Shown: positions 18,045 to 27,436 of the stretch, one piece after another
Numbering within the stretch: the stretch's first letter is position 1
How the letters are laid out: every line of letters begins with the position of its first letter
Assembly: GCA_963810485.1 (NCBI GenBank)
Contig: CAWENQ010000005.1
Span: forward strand, 744,001-808,000
Direction: 5' to 3'
Length of the DNA: 64,000 bases
Source: DATKFM01 sp963810485
GTDB lineage: Bacteria; Pseudomonadota; Alphaproteobacteria; Dongiales; Dongiaceae
Position numbers and translations under genes: made by a program
Notes under the pieces: model-generated
Database searches by the model: none
Told to the model about the DNA's origin: nothing
The model's input: only the letters and a program-made list of their open reading frames with translations

Positions 18045-19221
18045 CCGCCTCGGCGCCTTCGTTCCCCATTTCCAGGACACGCTGCGCGGCGCGGAGTCCG
18101 GGCCGCTCGCCGGCCTGAAATTCGCGGTGAAGGACATCTATGACATCGCCGGCCACGTCACCGGCTGCGGCAATCCCGACTGGCTGCGCACCCACAAGCC
18201 GGCCGCGAAGACCGCGCCCGTGGTCGAGAAGCTGCTGGCCGCCGGCGCCACCATGATCGGCAAGACCATCACCGACGAGATCGCCTATAGCCTGAACGGC
18301 CAGAACTTCCACTACGGCACGCCGGTGAATTCCAACGCGCCCGGCCGCATTCCCGGCGGCTCCTCCAGCGGCTCGGCCTCGGCGGTGGCGGGCAATGCCG
18401 TTGACTTCGCGCTCGGCTCCGACACCGGCGGCTCGGTGCGCGTGCCCGCCAGTCTCTGCGGCATCCTGGGCATCCGCACCAGCCATGGCCGCATTCCGCT
18501 TGATGGCATCATGCCGCTGGCGCCGTCCTTCGACACCATCGGCTGGTTCGCGCGGGACGGCGCCTTGCTGAACCGCGTCGGCGCCGTGCTGCTGGACGAA
18601 GACAAGGCGGCGGCGCCCTTCGGCGAGCTGCTGGTCTGCGAAGACGGCTTCGCCCAGGCCAATCTCTCCTGCGCCGCGGCGTTGCAGCCGGCGGTGAATG
18701 CCGCGGCCACCGCCGTCGGCAAGTCGCGCGCCGTCCGCATCGGCGGCGAAGGCGGCGAGTTGCACGACTGGGGCTGGCGATTCCGCCGGCTGCAGGCGCG
18801 GGAGATCTGGGCCACGCACCGCGCCTGGATCGAGGCGACCAAGCCGCGCTTCGGCCCGGAGGTCGCCGCGCGCTTCGAGTGGTCGAAGGAGGTGTTCGAG
18901 TCACCGGACGGCGGCGATGCCGAGGCCCGCGAGGAATTTGCCGAGCGACTGGATGATCTGTTGAAAGAAGGCGCGGTACTCTGCCTGCCGTCGGCCGCCA
19001 GCATCGCACCGCCGGTGGGATTGGCCGGCGAGGCGTCGAATGCCTTCCGCGAGCGCACGCTCAGCCTGACCTGCATCGCCAATCTGGCGCGGCTGCCGCA
19101 GGTGACGGTGATTGGCGGCCGGGTCGAGAATTGCCCGATCGGGCTCGGGCTGATTGCCCGCCGCGGCAGCGACCGGCAATTGCTGGCGCTGGCGGAAAGG
19201 ATCGTGGTGGGGCGGGGCTAG
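18037..19221 (+). CDS. Amidase (amidase signature family)
   Basis: Amide hydrolase of 394 residues with the Ser-cisSer-Lys triad. The Lys is in KFAVKDIYDIAG near residue 31, the cis-Ser in PGGSSSGSASAV near 111 and the nucleophile Ser in GSDTGGSVRVPAS near 136. The lack of an extra C-terminal domain and the length of about 390 residues fit small AtzF/AspA-like amidases rather than GatA. Overlaps the methyltransferase gene, suggesting a shared pathway. Confidence 0.9.
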   Translation: MPNRLGAFVPHFQDTLRGAESGPLAGLKFAVKDIYDIAGHVTGCGNPDWLRTHKPAAKTAPVVEKLLAAGATMIGKTITDEIAYSLNGQNFHYGTPVNSNAPGRIPGGSSSGSASAVAGNAVDFALGSDTGGSVRVPASLCGILGIRTSHGRIPLDGIMPLAPSFDTIGWFARDGALLNRVGAVLLDEDKAAAPFGELLVCEDGFAQANLSCAAALQPAVNAAATAVGKSRAVRIGGEGGELHDWGWRFRRLQAREIWATHRAWIEATKPRFGPEVAARFEWSKEVFESPDGGDAEAREEFAERLDDLLKEGAVLCLPSAASIAPPVGLAGEASNAFRERTLSLTCIANLARLPQVTVIGGRVENCPIGLGLIARRGSDRQLLALAERIVVGRG

Positions 19222-21000
19222 GCCGGCACCGGCCGCAGCTTCAGCTTGCGCGCCTTCTCCACCGCCTGAACGGCGGACTCGGTGTGGCTGAAGATTTCCA
19301 ACTCTTCTTCCGCGTCGCCCTCGACCACCGGCCGCAGCGCCAGATCCTCATAGCGCGCCGCCATCGGATCGCTCTCGACCCGCCAGCGCAGATAGCGGTA
19401 ATGCGTCAGCGAGCTTGAGCAGCCGCGCATGCTTGGACAGGATTTCCCAGAGATAGCGGGGATAGAACACCAACGGGCTTTCCTTCGGCAGGCCCGGCCG
19501 GCGGTCGGCGCGGTATTTGCGCCGGAACAGCCCGGCCTGCAGCGGGTGCACGTTCTCGATGGCGATGCTGCCATAGAACCACAGCGCCATATGCGCGATC
19601 TTGTGCGGCTTCATGCCCGACACCAGCGCCCGGCGCATCAGCGTCATCACATGCTTCGGCTCGTAGTAATTTTTCCAGGCCAGATGATAGGCCTTGCGCC
19701 ATTCATCCGGCGACATCAGGGGATGCGCCGTCGTCACATGCTCGGTGTCGTACTTGTTGAGATCCGGCTCCATCCAGATGCCCTTGCGGTGCAGGGTCTG
19801 ATGATCCTCCGAGCCCGGCAGCGGCGTCAGGTAGAAAAACTCCAGCAGATCGACCGGCAGTTCGCGCTTGATGATCTCGATGTCGCGCAGCAGCCGCTCG
19901 GGCGTGTCGTTCGGGAAGCCGATGATGTAGCCGCAGTAGGTCATGGCGCCGATCGACTTCCACATCTGCAGCATCGTGCGGTATTCGGTGATGCGGTTCT
20001 GCTTCTTCTTCGCGGCGATCAGGTTGTCGGGGTTGATGTTCTCCAGGCCGATGAACACGCGGTTGACGCCGGCGAGGCCCGCTTTGCGGATGAAATTGGG
20101 AATGCGATAGCAGAGCGTGTCCACCTGGATGATCAGCTTGACCTTCAGCCCTTCGGCGCGCAGCGCGATGATCCGGTCGAACAGCGCTTCCCAGTTGCGG
20201 TTACGGGCGAAGTTGTCGTCGGTGATGAAGAACTTGCGGATGCCCTGGGCATAGTGGTCGCGGACGATCTTCTCGATGTCGTCGGCGGACCGGTAGCGCG
20301 ACTTGCGGCCCTGAACATTGATGATCGTGCAGAAGCTGCATTGGAACGGACAGCCGCGCCCGGAATCGAAAGCCGCCCGCAGATTGAAATTCCGCTGATG
20401 TACCGACAGGGGCAATATCGGCGTGGTAGCGCCCTCGAGGCCCGGCAGATCGTTGCGGTAGTCGTAAAGCGGCTTCAGCGCATCGCGATAGGCGTCCTGC
20501 AGCAGCATATCGAAGCGGCCCTCCGCCTCGCCGGCGAAGATCGAAATGCCGAGGTCCCAGGCCTCGCGCACTTCCGGCGGCGGCTCGGGCAACATCGCCA
20601 GACTTCCCGCAGCGTGGAAACCGCCGATGCAGACGGGAATGCCGGCAGCGCGCACCTGCCGCGCGATATCCATCGCCCGCGGATATTGATTGGATTGGAC
20701 GCCGACCAGCCCCACCAGCCCCTTGCCGCCAGACTTCCGGATCGTCCGCACCATCTTCGCCACGTTGATGCGGCAGTTGGTCTCGTCCTGCACCGTAATC
20801 GCGATGTCGATCTCGTCGCCGAGCACGGCGCGCGCCTGGCTGTCCTCAGCCAGCGCATTGAGCACGGACAGTGAATTCGACGGCAAGTCGGTCTTCGCCC
20901 ATTGGATGACATATCCATCGGCGTCGTAGTGGGAAGGCTTGATCAGGAATAGTTGGAAGACTTCGCGGTGAACGGCTTGGCGGCGCTGCGCAATGGACAT
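19218..21000 (-). CDS. B12-binding-type radical SAM protein (one frameshift near the 3' end)
   Basis: Iron-sulfur enzyme of about 590 residues. The N-terminal part (about 20-170) looks like a cobalamin-binding-like domain (VGLVGVQSNQYP, IPVCIGGFHAAG). The radical SAM core then has the cluster motif CPFQCSFC near residue 225 and FITDDNFARN. The start at 21000 is preceded by GGAG; an ATG 24 bases upstream is less likely. Near 19407 the frame changes and the last 60 residues (MAARYEDLALRPVVEG) continue to the stop at 19218. One indel explains this. The product is unknown. It converges with the amidase gene, overlapping by 4 bases. Confidence 0.82.
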
Positions 21001-21118
21001 GCGGTCTCCAGTGGGGGGCGGCAACGAACAGCCAGTCCGAGGGACGGCTGGTCAGGCAAATCCTGACTTAGGGGGTTATTGAGCTAGCGCCCTGTTATCG
21101 TTCCCACCCGGCGGGTTC

Positions 21119-21147
21119 TGTACGCCGATTATCGAATTGCAATCTGC
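21119..21147. other. Second copy of an upstream motif
   Basis: TGTACGCCGATTATCG followed by AATTGCAATCTGC resembles 9440-9470. Here it lies in the gap between the M55 peptidase and the radical SAM gene, 120 bases upstream of the latter. Both copies precede minus-strand genes. Confidence 0.3.
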
Positions 21148-21202
21148 CTTGGATTGTTAAGGAATAGCAAGACAATAACGGCGTTCGGGCGTCTTTTTAC
21201 AG

Positions 21203-22000
21203 TTAGGCGATGAAGCGCAGGGCTCGCAAAACCTCGAAATAGTCGCGGGATTCGTATCTTACGGTGCGCCGCCCGACATGCTTCGCGCCTGGATACCAGG
21301 CATTGCGGTAGGCTTCCGTCGGTGTCGCATAGGCGACGTCGAGCTTGAATTGCTTCGGCAGCTTGACCTTGCAGGCGGCCACATTGCCGTTCAGGGCCGC
21401 CGTCACGCCCTCGCGGATGCGGGTCACCGCCAGCAGCGGCGGGATGCTGATCGTCGACCGGCCCTTGCCCTCTGAGGTCGCGACCGTGCCGATGTTGCGG
21501 TTGAAGGTTCGGGCATCGGCGCAGATCCCCTTATCGCCGGAGATGAATACCACGGGCACGCCGACCAGCGCCGCCGCATAGCTGTGCATGACGAATTCCG
21601 ACATGCGTTTGCCGTTCAGCTCGATATGGGAGACGTCGAGGGTCAGCGTGTGTGCGAGGGGATTGCCCTCGGCGCCGGCCTTGGAGTGATAGCCGATGAA
21701 CATGGCAGCATCGAAGCTGGCGTCGAGTTCCTGCACCATGCAGAAGGGATGGCCGCTCCAACCGCGGATCAGCCGGGCGCAATCGGGCAGGTGTTTTGCG
21801 ATGATGTTGCGGCCGCTGTCATGGGCGTCCTTGATCAGGATTTCCCGCGCACCGGCGGCAATCGCGCCTTCGCAGGCAGCGACCACTTCGGCCGTCATCT
21901 GCTCGCGGAATTCCGCATAGGTGTCGTGGGTCTTGCTCGCTTCGTCCCAATGGGTGATGCCGGCGGTGCCTTCGATATCGGCGCTGATGTAGACCTTCAT
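21203..22000 (-). CDS. M55 family D-aminopeptidase (DppA-like)
   Basis: Zinc peptidase of 265 residues. The family start MKVYISADIEGTAGITHWDE carries the SxDxEG metal ligands. Further marks are LIKDAHDSGRNI, FIGYHSKAG and GDKGICADA. DppA-type enzymes cleave D-amino acid dipeptides such as those from peptidoglycan. The stop of apt lies 6 bases upstream of its start, so the two are probably one transcript (apt then this gene). Confidence 0.88.
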   Translation of the reverse strand: MKVYISADIEGTAGITHWDEASKTHDTYAEFREQMTAEVVAACEGAIAAGAREILIKDAHDSGRNIIAKHLPDCARLIRGWSGHPFCMVQELDASFDAAMFIGYHSKAGAEGNPLAHTLTLDVSHIELNGKRMSEFVMHSYAAALVGVPVVFISGDKGICADARTFNRNIGTVATSEGKGRSTISIPPLLAVTRIREGVTAALNGNVAACKVKLPKQFKLDVAYATPTEAYRNAWYPGAKHVGRRTVRYESRDYFEVLRALRFIA

Positions 22001-22006
22001 GCGAAC

Positions 22007-22522
22007 TCACGAATCATAGCTGACGATGGACAGCGCCGGCACGTCCAGCTTTGCGCGGCCATTAAGGAAAGCGAGCTCGATGATGAACGCCGCCGCCCGC
22101 ACATCCGCACCGACCTTGCGCAGCAGCGCAATCGCCGCCTGCATCGTGCCGCCAGTGGCCAGGAGATCGTCGAGAACCACCACGCGCTGGCCGGGCCGGA
22201 TCGCGTCGGCCTGAACCTCCACCGTGTCGGTCCCGTACTCCAGGTCATAGGTGAAGGGAATGGTCGCGCCGGGCAGCTTGCCTTTCTTGCGCACCATGAT
22301 GAAACCGCAATCCAGCATCAGCGCCAATGGCGCGGCCACCAGGAATCCTCGGGATTCAATGCCCACAAGCAGGTCCGGCTTTTGCGGCCTCACTTTCTCG
22401 GCCAGCAAATGCATCGTGTGCTGCCAGGCCTTGGCGTGTGCCAGCAGGGTGGAAATGTCATAGAAGAGGATTCCGGGCTTCGGAAAGTCGGCAATCTGCC
22501 GGATATGTTCCTTGATCTGCAT
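22007..22522 (-). CDS. apt: Adenine phosphoribosyltransferase
   Basis: Purine-salvage enzyme of 171 residues, the usual length, making AMP from adenine and PRPP. The PRPP-binding motif VVVLDDLLATGGT lies near residue 117, and the N-terminal FPKPGILFYDIS is typical. I chose the ATG at 22522; the open frame continues far upstream but without conserved sequence. Divergent from mlaE across 168 bases. Confidence 0.95.
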   Translation of the reverse strand: MQIKEHIRQIADFPKPGILFYDISTLLAHAKAWQHTMHLLAEKVRPQKPDLLVGIESRGFLVAAPLALMLDCGFIMVRKKGKLPGATIPFTYDLEYGTDTVEVQADAIRPGQRVVVLDDLLATGGTMQAAIALLRKVGADVRAAAFIIELAFLNGRAKLDVPALSIVSYDS

Positions 22523-22690
22523 CGAATCCTGTAGCCCCCGATCGCGACCCCTTGGCGGTCGATGCCCGGCGATCCGGGCGCGGCAATCTAGCCGTCCGGA
22601 CCCTGTTAAGCAATTTGCCTGAGGCCCGGAAAAGGGGTCGCTTGGCCCCGGCCGATTGGATAGGCTCTGCCAATTCGAATTCGGGGTGCA

Positions 22691-23818
22691 ATGAAAGCTG
22701 GGTCGCTGGAAGTCACGCGCGAGGCGGACGCCGCCGTCGTCAAGGCGAGCGGCGACTGGACCGTCGGCTCGTGCACGCGCCTGGACCAGGCGCTGCGCAA
22801 GCTTTCCGCAGCGCAGGCGCGGCAGGTCAGTATCGATCTGTCCGGCGTCGAACGGCTCGACACTGCCGGCGCCTGGCTCGCGGTGCGCACGCTCCTGGAG
22901 ATGAAGGCGGCGGGCATCACCGGCGCGTTCCGCGGCGTGAAAGCCGATCACGCCGTGCTGCTGCAGCGGGTCGCCGATGTCGGCGAACTGCCGGCGCTGG
23001 CGCCGCATCCGGGCTTCAATGTGTTGGATTTCCTGGAGCGGATGGGCAAGGCCGTAACCGACTTCGGCAAGGCGGCCCGGGGGCTCATCGGTTTTTTCGG
23101 TGCGATGCTGTTCGCCTTCGGCCGGGTGATGCGGCATCCGAGCCATATCCGCTTCACCTCTTTGGTCAGCAATATCGAGCAGCATGGACTGAATGCCATG
23201 CCCATCGTCGGCCTGCTGCTGTTCTTCGTCGGCATCGTCGTCGCCTATCAAGGTTACGATCAGCTGCGCAAGTTCGGCCAGGAATTGCTGACCGTCGATC
23301 TCGTCGGCATTGCCGTGCTGCGCGAGATGGGCGTGCTGATCACGGCGATCATCATCGCCGGCCGTTCAGGCAGCGCCTTCACCGCCCAGATCGGCACTCA
23401 GCAAGTGAACGAAGAGGTCGACGCCATCCGCACCCTTGGCCTGGATCCGATGGAAGTGCTGGTGCTGCCGCGGGTCATGGCGCTGTTGATCGCGTTGCCG
23501 CTGCTGACCTTCTTCGCCGACATCATCGCCATACTAGGCGGAGCGTTCATGGCCTACATGGTCATGGACATGCCGTTTCCGCAGTTTCTCGATCGATTGC
23601 GGCAGGCGGTCGAGGTCAAGCATTTCCTCGTGGGCATGGTGAAGGCACCGATCTTCGCCGTCATCATTTCGCTGGTCGGCTGCTATGAGGGCATGCGCGT
23701 CAGCGGAAGCGCCGAAAGCGTCGGACGGCTCACGACGCAAGCGGTGGTGGAGTCGTTGTTCCTGGTGATCATCCTCGACGCACTCTTCGCTAACCTGTTT
23801 TCCTTTGTCGGCATCTGA
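22691..23818 (+). CDS. mlaE: MlaE-type lipid transport permease with N-terminal STAS domain
   Basis: Inner-membrane permease of the MCE/Mla retrograde phospholipid transporter, 375 residues. Residues 1-110 are a STAS domain (VSIDLSGVERLDTAGAW), the job done by separate MlaB in E. coli. The MlaE part follows with GLNAMPIVGLLLFFVGIVV, REMGVLITAIIIAGRSGSAF and GLDPMEVLVLPRV. First gene of mlaE-mlaF-mlaD-lipoprotein, with gaps of 3 to 18 bases. Confidence 0.93.
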   Translation: MKAGSLEVTREADAAVVKASGDWTVGSCTRLDQALRKLSAAQARQVSIDLSGVERLDTAGAWLAVRTLLEMKAAGITGAFRGVKADHAVLLQRVADVGELPALAPHPGFNVLDFLERMGKAVTDFGKAARGLIGFFGAMLFAFGRVMRHPSHIRFTSLVSNIEQHGLNAMPIVGLLLFFVGIVVAYQGYDQLRKFGQELLTVDLVGIAVLREMGVLITAIIIAGRSGSAFTAQIGTQQVNEEVDAIRTLGLDPMEVLVLPRVMALLIALPLLTFFADIIAILGGAFMAYMVMDMPFPQFLDRLRQAVEVKHFLVGMVKAPIFAVIISLVGCYEGMRVSGSAESVGRLTTQAVVESLFLVIILDALFANLFSFVGI

Positions 23819-23830
23819 CCCGGGCCGCTC

Positions 23831-24616
23831 ATGGAAGCCTCGGCAAATTCCATCATCTCGATCCGGGGATTGCGCACCCAGTTCGGCAAGCAGGTGATCC
23901 ACGACAATCTCGATCTCGAGGTGCGGCGTGGCGAAGTACTCGGTGTCGTTGGCGGATCGGGAACGGGCAAGTCCGTTCTGCTGCGGACCATCATCGGCCT
24001 GATCCGCCCGCGGATCGGCAAGATCACCGTGCTGGATCAGGATACCTCGGAACTGAACGATGCCGGCTGGGCGAAGCTGCAGGAGCGCTGGGGCGTGCTG
24101 TTTCAGAGCGGCGCTCTGTTCAGTTCGCTGACGGTGGCGCAGAACATCCAGGTGCCGATGAAGGAGCATACGGATCTGACGCCGAAGATGCAGGCCGAGT
24201 TGACGGCGTTGAAGATCGAACTGGTCGGGCTGGCGCCTGAATCGGGCGCGAAGTTCCCCTCGGAGATCTCCGGCGGCATGAAAAAACGCGCCGGCCTGGC
24301 GCGTTCGCTGGCGCTGGATCCCGAGATACTCTTCCTGGACGAACCGACGGCCGGCCTCGACCCCATTGGCGCTTCGGCCTTCGATCAACTGATTCGCAGC
24401 CTGCAGCAAAGCCTTGGATTAACTGTATTCATGGTTACCCACGATCTAGACAGCCTTGGCGCGATCTGCGACCGTATTGCCGTGCTCGTGGATAAGAAAG
24501 TCAAAGTGGGGACGATGGCAGAACTTCTGCAGGACGATCACCCCTGGATCCGTGAGTACTTCCATGGCCCGCGCGGACGGGCGGCTCGCGGAGAGACCAA
24601 GGAGAACGGGAAATAA
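23831..24616 (+). CDS. mlaF: MlaF-type ABC transporter ATP-binding protein
   Basis: Cytoplasmic ATPase of 261 residues driving the Mla transporter. Walker A is GGSGTGKSVLL near residue 42, the signature SGGMKKRAGLARSLAL near 150 and Walker B ILFLDEPTAGLDP near 166, with an H-loop in VTHDL. Follows mlaE by 12 bases and precedes mlaD by 3. Confidence 0.95.
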   Translation: MEASANSIISIRGLRTQFGKQVIHDNLDLEVRRGEVLGVVGGSGTGKSVLLRTIIGLIRPRIGKITVLDQDTSELNDAGWAKLQERWGVLFQSGALFSSLTVAQNIQVPMKEHTDLTPKMQAELTALKIELVGLAPESGAKFPSEISGGMKKRAGLARSLALDPEILFLDEPTAGLDPIGASAFDQLIRSLQQSLGLTVFMVTHDLDSLGAICDRIAVLVDKKVKVGTMAELLQDDHPWIREYFHGPRGRAARGETKENGK

Positions 24617-24619
24617 GCC

Positions 24620-25594
24620 ATGGAGACTCGGGCAAGCCATATCGCCGTCGGCACGTTCGTGCTGGTGCTGTTGCTGGGAACGATCGGCTTCCTCGTCTGG
24701 ATCTCGAAGTTCCGGACCGATGACAATCTCGCCCGCTTCGACATCCTGTTCGAAGAGGCCGTGACCGGCTTGGAACTGGACAGCAACGTGCGCTATCGCG
24801 GCGTGCCGGTCGGCCGCGTCCGCGACATCCGCATCGACCCGGAAAACATCGAGCGCATCCGCGTCACGATCGAGGTCCGCAACGACACGCCGGTGAAGGC
24901 CGACACCAAGGCGACGCTGGAAATGCAGGGGCTGACTGGCGGCATCTATATCTTGCTGAATGAAGGCACGCAGAGCGCTGCCGATCTTCCGAAGACCGTG
25001 ACGGCGCCCTATCCGGAGATCGGTTCACGGCGCTCGGCCCTGGCGCAAATCTTCCAGGGGGCACCAGAACTGATCGCCAAGGGAAGTTTGTTGCTGGACA
25101 AGGCGACGCTCCTGTTCGACGAAGAGAATCGGACGGCCATCAAGAAGATCCTGGGCAATGTGGAATCGCTGACGGCAACGCTGAATTCACAGTCCGGCGG
25201 GCTGGAACAACTCCTGACGGATGCGACCACGGCGGTCGAAAACATCGGCGGCATGAGCCGGGAGTTCGAAGGGCTGGCCAAGGATCTCCGGACAGAGCTT
25301 TCGAGCAAGGACGGCAAGCTATCGACACTGATCAAGAACTTCGACACGGCACTGACTGATGTCAGTACGGCGGCGGGGTCGGTCAATACGGCCGCGGACT
25401 CGCTCAAGGTGATTTTGGTCGAGAATCGCGCCGGCTTCGCAGAGCTAGGCAGCAATGGACTCTTCGAGCTGACGCAGTTCCTTCAGGAAGCGCGACTATT
25501 GGTGGCATCGTTGTCGCGGATTTCCAAACAGCTCGAGCGCGATCCCGCGCGTTTCCTGCTCGGCGACAGGCTGCAGGGCTATGAACCGGAATAA
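24620..25594 (+). CDS. mlaD: MlaD-type MCE-domain protein
   Basis: Periplasmic lipid-binding subunit, 324 residues, anchored by one N-terminal helix (VGTFVLVLLLGTIGFLVW). The MCE domain follows (residues about 40-120) with VRYRGVPVGRVRDIRI and LTGGIYILLNEG. The long C-terminal part (about 150-320) is helical and rich in Thr/Ser heptads, which is longer than E. coli MlaD and typical of alphaproteobacterial versions. Confidence 0.93.
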   Translation: METRASHIAVGTFVLVLLLGTIGFLVWISKFRTDDNLARFDILFEEAVTGLELDSNVRYRGVPVGRVRDIRIDPENIERIRVTIEVRNDTPVKADTKATLEMQGLTGGIYILLNEGTQSAADLPKTVTAPYPEIGSRRSALAQIFQGAPELIAKGSLLLDKATLLFDEENRTAIKKILGNVESLTATLNSQSGGLEQLLTDATTAVENIGGMSREFEGLAKDLRTELSSKDGKLSTLIKNFDTALTDVSTAAGSVNTAADSLKVILVENRAGFAELGSNGLFELTQFLQEARLLVASLSRISKQLERDPARFLLGDRLQGYEPE

Positions 25595-25612
25595 CCAGGC
25601 GGAGCGCAGAGC

Positions 25613-26254
25613 ATGAGCAAGTTCGTTTGGCGGCCGGTCGCGCGCCGCGATGTCTGTCGCGCGGGGTTGCTGGCGCTTGCCGGGACGCTGCCGGGCTGCG
25701 GCCTGCTGCCGGAAGTCAGCGTGCCGGTGCAGCTCTATACCGTGACGCCGAAGACTTCCTATCCGGAAACGCTGGAGTCGGTGGATTGGCAGCTCGTCGT
25801 CGAAATGCCGAATGCAGCGACAAGCCTGGATACGCCGCGCATCGCGTTGCAGCGCACGCCATTCACTCTGGAGTACTACGCCGGGTCCGCCTGGACCGAC
25901 AATGCGCCGCTGATGGTGCAGACGCTGCTGATCGAGTCCTTCGAAAGCACCCGCAGTATCACCGCGGTCGGACGGGAAGGCGTCGGGCTTCGGCCCGACT
26001 ACGTGCTGAAGACCGATCTGCGCGAGTTCGAAGCTATCTATGAGGACGGCAGCCCCAATCCAGTGATCTGGGTGCGCATCAACGCCAAGGTCGTGAAGAT
26101 GCCCGAGCGGCGCATCGTGTCCTCGGCCACCTTCGAGCGCCGCGAAGCTTCTCAAGGCACCAAGCTTCCCGACATCGTCGCCGCCTTTGATGAGGCGCTT
26201 GGGCATACATTGAAGCGCATTGTGTTGTTCGTGCTCGAAGAACCGCAAGTTTAA
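25613..26254 (+). CDS. ABC-type transport auxiliary lipoprotein
   Basis: 213 residues with a lipoprotein signal (LLALAGTLPGC, lipid-attached Cys near residue 26). The body has VDWQLVVEMPNAATSLDT, ARIA-like TPRIALQRTPFTLEYYAG and LQTLLIES-type helices, matching the COG3218 auxiliary component that accompanies MCE transporters. Last gene of the mla operon. It probably sits in the outer membrane or periplasm and helps pass lipid onwards. Confidence 0.85.
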   Translation: MSKFVWRPVARRDVCRAGLLALAGTLPGCGLLPEVSVPVQLYTVTPKTSYPETLESVDWQLVVEMPNAATSLDTPRIALQRTPFTLEYYAGSAWTDNAPLMVQTLLIESFESTRSITAVGREGVGLRPDYVLKTDLREFEAIYEDGSPNPVIWVRINAKVVKMPERRIVSSATFERREASQGTKLPDIVAAFDEALGHTLKRIVLFVLEEPQV

Positions 26255-26383
26255 CTATCTGATATTTAATGGAAATTTCTGTTGGCCGCGGTTTCCCACG
26301 GGCCGCCGATAGCGTTTCTATTTCCTTAACCCTGACCGTGCTAATTTTCCTGCGCGTTGTGGGAAAAGTACGGGCATAGGCCC

Positions 26384-26755
26384 ATGAACATTGTCGGCAA
26401 AGTTGTGACCTTGGCTGCGGCGGCGGTGCTGTGCGCCGGCGCTCACGCCACATGGGCGGACACGGCGCATGCCGGCGACGCCAAGATGCGAGATTTCGTT
26501 CTGACGATCACCGGCACCGATGGACTTACCTTCACCGGCGCCTGTCAGCTCAGGACAGCCGAGGGAACGGTCGAGATGCCCCTTGACGGCGTGGTGCCCG
26601 AGCACCGCGAGGTCCGCGGCCTCGGCCTGAAATGCGTGATCGAGAAAGCAGGCCGAGAGGGCACGATCACGGTCGAAGTCCTGCGCGACGGCAAAGTCGT
26701 CAGCTACAACAGCAACAGCGGCAGCTCCGGCATTTTCAACGTTTCGGTGCGCTGA
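26384..26755 (+). CDS. Small secreted protein of unknown function
   Basis: 123 residues from the ATG at 26384. A signal peptide (VVTLAAAAVLCAGAHATWA) ends near residue 25. The mature part looks all-beta (LTITGTDGLTFTGACQL, TITVEVLRDGKVVSYNS) with two cysteines that could pair. I do not recognise a family. Separate from the mla operon by 129 bases. Confidence 0.72.
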   Translation: MNIVGKVVTLAAAAVLCAGAHATWADTAHAGDAKMRDFVLTITGTDGLTFTGACQLRTAEGTVEMPLDGVVPEHREVRGLGLKCVIEKAGREGTITVEVLRDGKVVSYNSNSGSSGIFNVSVR

Positions 26756-26790
26756 CCCGCCGGCCGCGTTTCCGCGGCGTTTCTCCCGAA

Positions 26791-27261
26791 CTAACCCGCA
26801 CAAACAAGATGGTAGTTGCCATCGGCGCCGTGCTGAAAGCCGGCGGACCGGAACAGCGCATGGGATGCCTGATTGCGCGGCATGACATGGGCGACGAGTT
26901 CCGCGCCCGGCATCTGTTCCCGGACCAGGATCAAGGCCGCCTTGGCAAGTCCCAGGCGGTGGCAATCCGGCGCGATGTTGATGGAAACCTCCCACACCGG
27001 CGCGGAGCCCTTTGCGACCCGATCGAGTCGCAGGCAACCGCCGGGGTCGGCGCCGTGGAGGATGATGAAAATCCTGCTGCCGTCATTGCCCATCCGCTTG
27101 GCAAACCAGTCGCGGTGTTCGCGCAGGGTCGGAGGATCGGGATTGCGGGCAAATTCACGGGTGTCCGGATGGATTTGCCACTGATAGAGCAGCAATTCAT
27201 CGTCCTGCGCCGCCGGGCGCAGCGATACCGATCGGCCGCTTTTGGCTTTGGGGCTCTGCAA
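26791..27261 (-). CDS. pseH: GNAT acetyltransferase, PseH-like
   Basis: Acetyltransferase of about 156 residues. The pattern LYQWQIHPDTREFARNPD, then EHRDWFAKRM and the acetyl-CoA-binding RLGLAKAALILVREQM, fits PseH, which N-acetylates the amino sugar in pseudaminic acid synthesis. Start uncertain: a TTG at 27261 with GAGAGG upstream gives the expected length, and a TTG at 27345 would add 28 residues without family character. Divergent from pseG. Confidence 0.72.
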   Translation of the reverse strand: MQSPKAKSGRSVSLRPAAQDDELLLYQWQIHPDTREFARNPDPPTLREHRDWFAKRMGNDGSRIFIILHGADPGGCLRLDRVAKGSAPVWEVSINIAPDCHRLGLAKAALILVREQMPGAELVAHVMPRNQASHALFRSAGFQHGADGNYHLVCAG

Positions 27262-27436
27262 GGCTAGCCTCTCGACGTTCGGCGACGGGCCGGGTAATCG
27301 AATCAAGAAGCTACCGCCGATCTGGAGACCAGGCCCTCTCTCCAAACCCGCGTTTCAAACCGAATTTTGTACAGCGTAAGATAATGCAACAGTATCTTTG
27401 TTCAAGCCGCCGAAAGTGTCGGCCGATATTTTCAGG

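Noticed and set aside
19429..20874. Long plus-strand frame opposite the radical SAM gene
   Set aside because: The minus strand holds CPFQCSFC and other conserved motifs; the plus frame is a composition shadow.
22523..23251. Long N-terminal extension of apt
   Set aside because: The frame is open but overlaps mlaE on the other strand and lacks conserved sequence; the ATG at 22522 gives the normal length of 171 residues.
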